Translations under genes and position numbers: made by a program | Shown: positions 1 to 5,468 of the stretch, in pieces | How positions within the stretch are numbered: the stretch's first letter is position 1 | Layout: the number at the start of each line of letters is the position of its first letter | The notes under the pieces: model-generated | What the model saw: only the letters and a program-made list of their open reading frames with translations | Database searches by the model: none | What the model was told of the DNA's origin: nothing | From: DATGYC01 sp035298385 | Lineage (GTDB): Bacteria; Bacillota; Sulfobacillia; Symbiobacteriales; Symbiobacteriaceae | NCBI GenBank assembly: GCA_035298385.1 | Contig: DATGYC010000228.1 | Coordinates: forward strand, 1 to 6,881 | DNA: 6,881 bases | Reading direction: 5' to 3'

Positions 1-1
1 C

Positions 2-514
2 GATGCGATTGCGATTCTGGAGCGAACGCCTGCGAGCCTCAGCGCACTGCTCGACGGCCTACCCGAGCGGTGGGTGAGGGCGACGGAGGGCCCCGATACC
101 TGGGCGCCCTACGACGTCATCGGTCACCTGATCCACGGCGAACGCGCTGACTGGCTCCCCCGGGCGCGGCAGATCCTGGCCGGCGAGAGGCGCCCCTTCG
201 GGCCCGTCGACCGCACGGCCCAGTTCACCGAGAGCCAGAGCAGGAGCCTAGGCGAACTGCTCGTGACGTTTGCCGAGCTGCGGCGGGAGAACCTCGCTGC
301 GCTGCTGGCGCTGAATCTGACCCAAAGCGATCTGGACCGGACGGGGCAGCACCCCGCCTTCGGCGAGGTGACGCTCGGACAACTGCTGGCGACGTGGGTC
401 GCCCATGACCTGGACCACGTAGGGCAGATCGCCCGCACGATGGCGAAGGTCTACGCCGCTGCAGTCGGGCCCTGGAGCGCGTACCTTTCGATCCTGCACG
501 ACCGAGAGCGGTGA
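2..514 (+). CDS. DinB/YfiT-like four-helix-bundle protein, 5'-truncated by window edge
   Basis: The reading frame is open from base 2 to the TGA at 512-514 and gives 170 residues, so the true start lies left of the window. An internal GTG at 74 is in frame, but the 24 codons before it continue the family pattern (a helix reading AILERTPASLSALLDGLPE), so it is unlikely to be the start. DinB-family proteins are four-helix bundles that often bind a divalent metal through three histidines; some are thiol-dependent transferases. Candidate ligands are visible: GHLIHGE (His42 and His45 of the visible part) and AHDLDHVGQ (His135 and His139), in the usual places near the first helix and in the last third. 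The motif DTWAPYDVIGHL is typical of the family. No membrane segment is seen. The substrate cannot be told. Family assignment is good; biochemical role is unknown. Confidence 0.85.
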   Translation, partial: DAIAILERTPASLSALLDGLPERWVRATEGPDTWAPYDVIGHLIHGERADWLPRARQILAGERRPFGPVDRTAQFTESQSRSLGELLVTFAELRRENLAALLALNLTQSDLDRTGQHPAFGEVTLGQLLATWVAHDLDHVGQIARTMAKVYAAAVGPWSAYLSILHDRER

Positions 515-551
515 AGCGCGAGCCACCAGGTCCGACGACGACGCCGCACGA

Positions 552-583
552 GCAGAGCCCATCCCGTTGGGGATGGGCTCTGC
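552..583. terminator. Bidirectional hairpin between convergent genes
   Basis: A perfect 14-bp inverted repeat (GCAGAGCCCATCCC at 552-565 and its exact complement at 570-583) surrounds a four-base loop, GTTG. It lies 37 bases after the stop of the upstream plus-strand gene and only 2 bases after the stop of the minus-strand reductase gene, where a shared transcription terminator would be expected. There is no run of T on either side, so it is not a textbook intrinsic terminator. It may act as a weak terminator, a 3'-end stabilising stem, or with Rho. Confidence 0.7.
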
Positions 584-585
584 AA

Positions 586-1545
586 TCACTCTGTGTTGAT
601 CGCAAGGACGACCTTCCCCTTGGTCCGACCAGTCTCGGCGTGCCGGTGCGCCTCGACGATCTGGTCCAGCCGATAGCACCTCTCGATGACCGGTCTAACT
701 CGCCCTTCCGCCATCAGCCCACCCAGGAACTCGAGATCCTTCTCATTCGGTTGGGACATATGCACCTTCGGCCTCTTGCGTCCAAGCCACGATCCGATCA
801 GTAACTGAACGGGATGATACGTGGGGCGGATGGGGTGCTCGGTAATATAGATCCCCGTCTCAGTCAGCGCGCGCAAGCAACTAAAGAAGGTCCGCTTGCC
901 CACCGCATCAAGGATCAGATCGTACCGCTTGCCGCTCGCCGCGAAATCCTCCTTCGTATAGTCGATCACCGTATCGGCCCCGAGCTCCTTCACCCACGGC
1001 AGATTCACAGTGCTACAGACGGCTGTGACCTCTGCGCCGAACTCTTTGGCAAGCTGGACCGCCATATGCCCAATGCCACCGGATGCCCCGTAGATCAAGA
1101 CCTGCTGACCTGGCTTGACGGGGGCTACATCGCGCAAGGCTTGCAGCGCCGTCTGGGCGACGCACGGCATCGCTGCGGCCTCCGCAAAGGTGACGTTCGG
1201 CGGGATCAGGCTGAGGGTTCTTTGACGGGGGCATACATAGTCGGCGTAAGAGCCGAGACAACTGCCGAAGACCCGATCACCAACCTTGAATTTATCGACG
1301 TGCTTGCCGACCGCCTCGATCGTGCCGGCAACGTCGATGCCCAGTCTGTGCTCTTTGGGCTTGGTCAGCCCATTGCTTAGCCGGACGAGTGGATAACCCA
1401 TGCGATGCCAATAGTCAAAGGGATTGACCGAAGCGGCATGGACGCGGATCAACACCCGGTCTTCATCCTGAATCGAAGGCTGTTCGAGATCCGTGAGCTC
1501 CAGGACCTCAGGGGGACCATAGGATCGGTAGATGGCCGCTCTCAT
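586..1545 (-). CDS. NAD(P)H-dependent medium-chain reductase, quinone oxidoreductase type
   Basis: This 319-residue protein is full length for the medium-chain dehydrogenase/reductase superfamily, zinc-independent quinone oxidoreductase branch. Such enzymes use NADPH to reduce quinones or activated alkenes in the cytosol. The N-terminal GroES-like domain (about residues 1-125) carries the branch signature AASVNPFDY (37-45) and GIDVAGTIEAVG (69-80). The Rossmann domain has the dinucleotide-binding loop YGASGGIGHMAVQLAK (152-167). The cluster of cysteines that binds structural zinc in alcohol dehydrogenases is absent. The end, TGRTKGKVVLAI, is typical of the family. The ATG at 1545-1543 is supported by a perfect AGGAGG 8 bases upstream. 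It is divergent from the sigma-factor operon and convergent with the DinB-like gene, so it is probably transcribed alone. Hand counts on sampled lines give about 59% GC against about 67-78% in the other genes, which may reflect transfer. The exact substrate is not predictable. Confidence 0.92.
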   Translation of the reverse strand: MRAAIYRSYGPPEVLELTDLEQPSIQDEDRVLIRVHAASVNPFDYWHRMGYPLVRLSNGLTKPKEHRLGIDVAGTIEAVGKHVDKFKVGDRVFGSCLGSYADYVCPRQRTLSLIPPNVTFAEAAAMPCVAQTALQALRDVAPVKPGQQVLIYGASGGIGHMAVQLAKEFGAEVTAVCSTVNLPWVKELGADTVIDYTKEDFAASGKRYDLILDAVGKRTFFSCLRALTETGIYITEHPIRPTYHPVQLLIGSWLGRKRPKVHMSQPNEKDLEFLGGLMAEGRVRPVIERCYRLDQIVEAHRHAETGRTKGKVVLAINTE

Positions 1546-1553
1546 CCGTCGAA

Positions 1554-1559
1554 CCTCCT
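1554..1559 (-). promoter_or_regulatory. Shine-Dalgarno site of the reductase gene
   Basis: The minus strand reads AGGAGG here, a perfect SD core, 8 bases before the ATG at 1545. It fixes that ATG as the start. Confidence 0.85.
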
Positions 1560-1590
1560 AAGGCACAGCCCTTTGCGCTTACGGAGCAGT

Positions 1591-1602
1591 ATGCGAGCGC
1601 AT
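1591..1602. promoter_or_regulatory. Small palindrome in the divergent intergenic region, possible operator
   Basis: ATGCG-AG-CGCAT is a 5-bp inverted repeat with a 2-base centre, between the divergent reductase and sigma-factor genes. On the minus strand it overlaps a weak -10-like hexamer CATACT (1593-1588), which lacks a well-spaced -35. A palindrome over a promoter could be an operator for a dimeric regulator, but 12-base palindromes of this kind arise readily by chance in GC-rich DNA. Confidence 0.2.
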
Positions 1603-1643
1603 CTTTAGCCAGAACGCTGCAGAAGCGCACCAATGCCTGTCAC

Positions 1644-1666
1644 AAAGAGCGGGCGTCCCCGTCTTT
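1644..1666 (+). promoter_or_regulatory. Leader hairpin just upstream of the sigma-factor ribosome binding site
   Basis: Bases AAAGA (1644-1648) pair with TCTTT (1662-1666), and CGGG (1650-1653) pairs with CCCG (1658-1661). This leaves one bulged G at 1649 and a CGTC loop, a 9-bp stem in all. It ends 6 bases before the SD of the ECF sigma gene. It could influence ribosome access, or act as a weak attenuator given the short T-rich TCTTTCT on its 3' side. No recognised riboswitch class fits it. The pairing is visible; any regulatory role is inference. Confidence 0.35.
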
Positions 1667-1673
1667 CTATCAG

Positions 1674-1678
1674 GGAGG
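1674..1678 (+). promoter_or_regulatory. Shine-Dalgarno site deciding the GTG start of the sigma gene
   Basis: GGAGG, within GGGAGGTGA, sits 7 bases before the GTG at 1686. No ATG in this frame has comparable support, so the GTG start is chosen. Confidence 0.8.
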
Positions 1679-1685
1679 TGACTGG

Positions 1686-2192
1686 GTGGACCTGCAGGAC
1701 CTCTATACGGCGACGTTCCGGCGGGCGCTCCTGCTCTTGGGCGACCGTCACGAGGCCGAGGATGCCGCCCAGGAAGCGGTGACCCGACTGCTCGGCCAGG
1801 GAACGGGAACCGTGAAGAACCCCGGCGCCTGGCTCCGCCAGGTCGTCAGTCGTCTGGCCTACGACGCCCTCCGCCGTGGGCAGCGTATCCGGGGTCTCCC
1901 GCCCGCGGATGCAGGGCTGACAGATCCTTACCGATCGCACCAGGAGGCCCCACCGGACCCGGCGCAGGTGATGGTCGAGCACGAGCAGGTGCGCCTGGTG
2001 CGCACCGCGCTCGATCGGCTCTCGCCCCGCGACCGGCTGATCCTCCTTCTCCGTGCCGAGGGGCTCCCCTACAAGGAGATCGCCCAGGCGGTCCATTGCC
2101 GACCCGGATCAGTTGGGACCCTCTTGGCCCGTGCCGAAAGGAGGTTGAAGGAGCAGTATGAGTTGGTGGCTAACGCACCCGCCCGAAGGTGA
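1686..2192 (+). CDS. RNA polymerase ECF-type sigma factor
   Basis: The 168-residue protein has the two-domain layout of extracytoplasmic-function (group 4) sigma factors, which direct RNA polymerase to promoters of a small stress or signal regulon. Region 2 covers about residues 5-67; it includes the acidic helix DRHEAEDAAQEAVTRLL (20-36), which contacts core polymerase, and the AWLRQVVSRLAYDALRR stretch (48-64), where -10 recognition is expected. A polar linker of about 40 residues follows. Region 4 (about 104-158) has the helix-turn-helix core LSPRDRLILLLRAEGLPYKE and RPGSVGTLLARAERRLKEQY for -35 binding. No extra C-terminal domain is present. The last 35 bases overlap the anti-sigma gene, as is common for sigma/anti-sigma pairs and likely to couple their translation. 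Autoregulation is likely from family precedent, but I could not identify a convincing ECF-type promoter upstream. Confidence 0.93.
   Translation: MDLQDLYTATFRRALLLLGDRHEAEDAAQEAVTRLLGQGTGTVKNPGAWLRQVVSRLAYDALRRGQRIRGLPPADAGLTDPYRSHQEAPPDPAQVMVEHEQVRLVRTALDRLSPRDRLILLLRAEGLPYKEIAQAVHCRPGSVGTLLARAERRLKEQYELVANAPARR
2138..2153 (+). promoter_or_regulatory. Tandem ribosome binding sites of the anti-sigma gene, inside the sigma gene
   Basis: AAGGAGG (2138-2144) lies 13 bases, and AAGGAG (2148-2153) lies 4 bases, before the ATG at 2158. Neither spacing is ideal alone. Both sit within the end of the sigma-factor gene, so ribosomes finishing that gene may also feed initiation here. Confidence 0.55.
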
Positions 2193-3237
2193 TCTCCGTG
2201 CCGTATTGGACCACGAGCTTCACTCCGCCCGCCTGCAGCGCCACCTCGCATCCTGCCCGACCTGCCGCGACCGGCTGACGCAGCTGGCAAGGAGCGCCCA
2301 GGCGACGCAGGCGCTCCTGAGCGCCGTGCGAATGGATGTCGCACAGAGCCCCGTGCCAACAATCCCCTGGGAGGAGATCTTACCCGTGCAATCGACCATG
2401 CTGCGCCTACGCCCCGTCGCCGTCGGCGCTGCCGTCGCGGCTCTCTTTACGGCAACCCTGCTCATCGATCCCTGGCGCGCCACCGCCGCCAACTGGCTCT
2501 CCATCTTCCGAACGCAAAAGATCGCCACCGTCGAGACGAGCCCGCAAGCGATCGAGGGCGCCATCAAGAACCTGAATGAAAAGCTCTCCCCCGAGTTGAT
2601 CCGACAGCTGGCACGGGTGAGCGGCCCCGAGAGACTCCCCACCATGGAGCCGACCACACCTGCGGCGGCGGCTGACCTGATGGGGCCGTTACTACAGCCT
2701 GCGGCCCTCCCGGCAGGCCTACCAGCGGAACCGACCCGCTGGGGCGCCATGCACTCGGCCACCTACACCCTCCGCCCCGATGTGGACGCCATCAACACCT
2801 GGCTGCGCGGCCAGGGCGTTCCGGCCTCCCTCAACGAGAAGCTCAAGGGAAGGACCTTCCAGGTGGTGACGCCCGCCGTTGTCGCCCGTCAGTGGCGGGG
2901 GGCAGACGGCCGTGGCCTCATGATCGCCCAGGCGACCAGCCTGCAGGTGAGCGGCACGGACGGGATCGACCTGTCGGAGTTGGCCGGGCTGATGGGCCAG
3001 CTGGCGGGGGCGCCCGCATCCGTGATCGACCAGATTCGCCAGATCCCCGACCTGTCGCAGACCCTCCCCCTCCCCGTCGGCCCGGAGGTGGGCGAGCCGG
3101 TGACGATCGGGCAGGTGCAAGGGGTCTACTACCCGATCGAGGGAGGCGGCGCCCTCGTCTGGCAGCAGGGCGGCTTTACCTACTTCGTAGGCGGTAAGCT
3201 GACCCGCGCCGAGCTCTTAGCCGTGGCGGTGCGATAG
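2158..3237 (+). CDS. Zinc-finger transmembrane anti-sigma factor with large extracytoplasmic domain
   Basis: The 359-residue protein starts with a ZAS-type anti-sigma domain: THPPEGDLRAVLDHEL (His7), then HLASCPTC, giving the zinc ligands His29, Cys33 and Cys36 in the HxxxCxxC pattern. This domain binds and sequesters a partner sigma factor, here almost certainly the one encoded just upstream. A cytoplasmic linker leads to one membrane helix at about 86-103 (PVAVGAAVAALFTATLLI). After it comes NWLSIFRTQKIATV (112-125), a juxtamembrane pattern I associate with anti-sigma proteins of this architecture, and then about 235 residues outside the membrane. These contain an Ala/Pro-rich stretch (165-192), a mixed alpha/beta part, and a C-terminal segment (318-359; GVYYPIEGGGALVWQQGGFTYFVGG) resembling DUF4367-like modules. 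The outer part is far longer than in minimal anti-sigma factors and is the probable sensor. The stop is 4 bases before the ABC ATPase start. Signal unknown. Confidence 0.87.
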   Translation: MSWWLTHPPEGDLRAVLDHELHSARLQRHLASCPTCRDRLTQLARSAQATQALLSAVRMDVAQSPVPTIPWEEILPVQSTMLRLRPVAVGAAVAALFTATLLIDPWRATAANWLSIFRTQKIATVETSPQAIEGAIKNLNEKLSPELIRQLARVSGPERLPTMEPTTPAAAADLMGPLLQPAALPAGLPAEPTRWGAMHSATYTLRPDVDAINTWLRGQGVPASLNEKLKGRTFQVVTPAVVARQWRGADGRGLMIAQATSLQVSGTDGIDLSELAGLMGQLAGAPASVIDQIRQIPDLSQTLPLPVGPEVGEPVTIGQVQGVYYPIEGGGALVWQQGGFTYFVGGKLTRAELLAVAVR

Positions 3238-3241
3238 CGTC

Positions 3242-4153
3242 ATGAGTATCGCCATTGAAACCCACGGGCTCTCCAAGTTCTACGGCCGGGCGCGGGGCTG
3301 CCAGAATATCTCCCTGACCGTCCCCGCTGGCTCCATCTTCGGCTTCCTGGGTCCCAACGGCGCCGGGAAGTCGACCGTGGTGAAGCTCCTGACCGGCCTA
3401 CTCGAGCCGACAGCGGGCAGCGGCACGATCTTCGGCCACCCCATCGGCAGCCTTCAGGCCAAAGCGCTCCTCGGCTTCCTGCCCGAGCACTACCGCTTGC
3501 CCGAGTGGCCGAAGGCGCGTGACCTCCTGGGCTACTACGGCCGTCTGTCTGGTCAGAGGCCGGATCGGGAGCGCCTGACGGCCGTACTCGATCAGGTCGG
3601 GCTCCTTGACGCTGCAGAGCGGCCGGTCTCTACCTTCTCGAACGGGATGCGGCAACGCCTCGCCTTAGGCGCCGCCCTCCTCCATCGCCCGCGCCTTCTG
3701 ATCCTGGACGAGCCGACAGCCGCCCTCGATCCCCTGGGGCGCCGCTTCGTCCGCTCGCTGCTGCGGGAGCTACAGGCAGAGGGCGTCACGATCTTCCTGA
3801 ACACGCATCTGCTGACGGAGCTGGAGCAGCTCTGCGACCACCTCGCCGTGATCCGGAAGGGCGAGGTCGTGGCGACGGGCACGATGGCGGACCTGGCCGG
3901 GCGCCAGGTCGAGGTGACCCTGCGGGCGGAGCCGCTCGCTCCGGAGCAGCTCGCCGCATTCGGACCGGTCACGGCCCTGCCGGAGGGACGGCTGCGCGTC
4001 GTCCTCCCCAATAGCGACCAGGTGCCGGATCTGGCAGCGTCGATCGTCGCAGCGGGCGCCCGCCTCTACGAGCTGGTCCCCCGCCACCGCAGCCTGGAGG
4101 ATCTCTTCGTCGATCTGGTAACCGCACCGGGGGAGGTGAGCGCCGGTGGCTGA
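3242..4153 (+). CDS. ABC transporter ATP-binding protein, ABC-2 exporter type
   Basis: The 303-residue protein is a cytosolic ATPase subunit of the CcmA/NatA-like family that drives ABC-2 exporters. Visible motifs in order are: Walker A GPNGAGKST (37-45); a Q-loop region GFLPEH where Glu82 replaces the usual Gln, a change often seen in this family; signature FSNGMRQRL (132-140), a variant of LSGGQ; Walker B LLILDEP (152-158) with catalytic Glu157; D-loop ALDP (161-164); and H-loop His189 in NTHLL. About 85 residues beyond the core form the C-terminal extension common in these subunits. The start ATG has no clear SD and lies 4 bases after the anti-sigma stop, so translation is probably coupled. 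The 3' end overlaps the permease gene by 8 bases. The partner is surely that permease. Substrate is unknown; drug, peptide or lipid export are family possibilities only. Confidence 0.93.
   Translation: MSIAIETHGLSKFYGRARGCQNISLTVPAGSIFGFLGPNGAGKSTVVKLLTGLLEPTAGSGTIFGHPIGSLQAKALLGFLPEHYRLPEWPKARDLLGYYGRLSGQRPDRERLTAVLDQVGLLDAAERPVSTFSNGMRQRLALGAALLHRPRLLILDEPTAALDPLGRRFVRSLLRELQAEGVTIFLNTHLLTELEQLCDHLAVIRKGEVVATGTMADLAGRQVEVTLRAEPLAPEQLAAFGPVTALPEGRLRVVLPNSDQVPDLAASIVAAGARLYELVPRHRSLEDLFVDLVTAPGEVSAGG
4132..4136 (+). promoter_or_regulatory. Shine-Dalgarno site deciding the GTG start of the permease
   Basis: GGAGG, within GGGGAGGTGAG, is 9 bases before the GTG at 4146 and lies inside the ATPase gene. 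It supports a GTG start that overlaps the ATPase stop. Confidence 0.75.
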
Positions 4154-4970
4154 TTGGTTGTTAGTGGGAGGATTTCAACTCCGGGAGCTCCTGCAGCGCC
4201 GTCTCGTCTGGCTCCTGTTGCCCGCCTCGAGCATTCCGGTCGCGCTCTTTGCCTTGGTCCTGCGCACGGAGTCGAACGAACCAGGCAAGCTTGAGGCGGT
4301 GCGGGTCGCGGCGCACCAGCAACTGATCACCATGATGCTGATCTGCACCTGCCTGCTCATCAGCGCCATCGCCTCCTTTGCCGCCGTCGTGACGGCGGGC
4401 TTGGATGCGGAGTCAGGGCGGGCCCAGATGGTGATCAGCCGGCCGGTTCGTCGGCAGGGGGTCTTCCTGGGGCAGTTCCTGGGGCTGGGCGCCGGGGTGG
4501 CCTCGTATGCCGCCCTCTTCTACGTGGCGATCCTGCTGACCTTTGGCTGGACCACGGGGGACTGGCCGGCCCTCTGGTGGAGCCTACTGCCGGTCTTCAC
4601 GCTAGCGCCGCTGGTGCAACTCGCCCTGACGCTCTGGCTGTGCGCGCGGATCGGCCCCATCGGGGCTGGGTTTGGCGCCCTCCTCCTCCTGCTCTTCACC
4701 TGGTTGGGCGCCCTGCTTGAGACGGGGGGGCACGCGATGCAACTGCCGAAGCTGGAGCTCTCGGGCGTCATGATCTCGCTTCTCTTGCCGGGCGCCAGCC
4801 TGAACGGCTTTGTGACCGGTCATCTGCGGGACGGGATCGGTCAGGGGGCGCTGCTTCAACTGGACTTGAACGGGTCGGCCCCTTCCGGCTGGATGCTGCT
4901 CTACGGCCTGCTCTACCTGGCGGGTGTCCTGCTCGCCGGGATGGCCGCCTACCGGCGACGGGAGTTCTAA
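4146..4970 (+). CDS. ABC-2 type transporter permease
   Basis: The 274-residue integral membrane protein has about six hydrophobic segments: roughly 19-39, 60-85, 107-134, 145-168, 172-192 and 247-267, with a weaker one near 206-222. The cytoplasmic loop after segment 2, SGRAQMVISRPVRRQGVFLG (90-109), matches the 'RPv-R-ellgk' pattern of ABC-2 permeases, where the ATPase docks. The basic C-terminus YRRREF is also typical. It forms the membrane channel for the ATPase encoded just upstream, probably as a dimer, to export an unknown substrate. A single permease gene follows the ATPase, and the operon ends here because the next gene runs the other way. Only 23 bases separate its stop from the stop of the minus-strand gene, with no clear terminator hairpin between. 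Confidence 0.88.
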   Translation: MADWLLVGGFQLRELLQRRLVWLLLPASSIPVALFALVLRTESNEPGKLEAVRVAAHQQLITMMLICTCLLISAIASFAAVVTAGLDAESGRAQMVISRPVRRQGVFLGQFLGLGAGVASYAALFYVAILLTFGWTTGDWPALWWSLLPVFTLAPLVQLALTLWLCARIGPIGAGFGALLLLLFTWLGALLETGGHAMQLPKLELSGVMISLLLPGASLNGFVTGHLRDGIGQGALLQLDLNGSAPSGWMLLYGLLYLAGVLLAGMAAYRRREF

Positions 4971-4993
4971 CAGACGGGGACCGGGCACTCATC

Positions 4994-5458
4994 TTAGAGG
5001 TTCTTGTACTCCCCGTTGAAGGCAGCGAACCAGTCGCTTGGCGCCGGGTGATTCTGCAGCCAGGGCAGGTCGTCCACCCCGTAGGCCCGCAGGATCTTGT
5101 AGGCATGGTCCAGGCAGTTGTTGCGCAGCCCCGTATACCCCTCCACCTGCTGGTGCTCCGCCACCGCGCGGGCGGCGCCCAGGTTCGGCTCCCGCACCGT
5201 CGCCCACTTAAAGCCGTCATACTGGCGCGCCCCGAAGGCCTCGATCATCGCCGCCTCCGAGGGGAACTCCGCCCCCCACCAGCCATTATCGCCGCCCGGC
5301 AGGACGACCGGCATCCCGGATGGATTCTCCGTCGAGCCCGCATAGAACGGCCCATCCGCCCCCAGGCTGAAGCCCCAGCCAACATGCCCCGCAAACCCGC
5401 CCGGAATCGCCGCGCCATCCTTGCGCAGGAAGATATAAGCCCGTCCCTTCATCGCCAC
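4994..5458 (-). CDS. Putative permuted papain-fold (NlpC/P60- or LRAT-like) cysteine hydrolase, hypothetical
   Basis: I do not recognise this 154-residue protein by name. It has no signal peptide or membrane segment. Two motifs stand out: GHVGWGFSL near the N-terminus (His25) and LRNNCLDHAYKILRAYG in the C-terminal third (Cys115 at the start of a helix). In circularly permuted papain-fold enzymes (LRAT and permuted NlpC/P60 groups) the catalytic His on a beta strand comes before the nucleophilic Cys that caps a helix, as here. Such enzymes act on peptide, thioester or acyl bonds. Between them lie a Gly/Pro-rich part (YAGSTENPSG, PGGDNGWWGAEFP) and an amphipathic helical part. Two starts are possible: GTG at 5458 (4 bases from GGAGG) and ATG at 5452 (10 bases from it); I keep the longer form. 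It follows a large beta-rich gene by 9 bases, so the two are probably one operon. The fold is inference from motif order only. Confidence 0.72.
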   Translation of the reverse strand: MAMKGRAYIFLRKDGAAIPGGFAGHVGWGFSLGADGPFYAGSTENPSGMPVVLPGGDNGWWGAEFPSEAAMIEAFGARQYDGFKWATVREPNLGAARAVAEHQQVEGYTGLRNNCLDHAYKILRAYGVDDLPWLQNHPAPSDWFAAFNGEYKNL

Positions 5459-5460
5459 GA

Positions 5461-5468
5461 CCCCTCCC
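5461..5468 (-). promoter_or_regulatory. Shine-Dalgarno site of the 154-residue gene, start choice ambiguous
   Basis: The minus strand reads GGGAGGGG directly after the stop codon of the upstream gene (TAG at 5470-5468). It could serve GTG at 5458 or ATG at 5452; the spacing favours the ATG slightly. Confidence 0.6.

Noticed and set aside
74..76. GTG as the start of the DinB-like protein
   Set aside because: The frame is open upstream to base 2, and the earlier residues fit the first helix of the family, so the gene is truncated by the window rather than starting here.
814..1380. A 188-codon plus-strand open frame inside the reductase gene
   Set aside because: The minus-strand frame has all the reductase motifs and a perfect SD, while this frame gives no family resemblance.
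1612..1641. GAAC...TGTC as an ECF-type autoregulatory promoter for the sigma gene
   Set aside because: The spacing between the two elements is about 22 bases, longer than the usual 16-17, and the elements are only partial matches.
1605..2096. A 163-codon minus-strand frame opposite the sigma-factor gene
   Set aside because: Its low-complexity, Arg/Gly/Leu-rich product has no domain; the plus-strand frame has clear sigma regions 2 and 4.
4966..4998. TCTAA...TTAGA inverted repeat spanning the two convergent stop codons as a terminator
   Set aside because: Five base pairs around a 23-base loop is too weak, and it arises simply from the stop codons on opposite strands.
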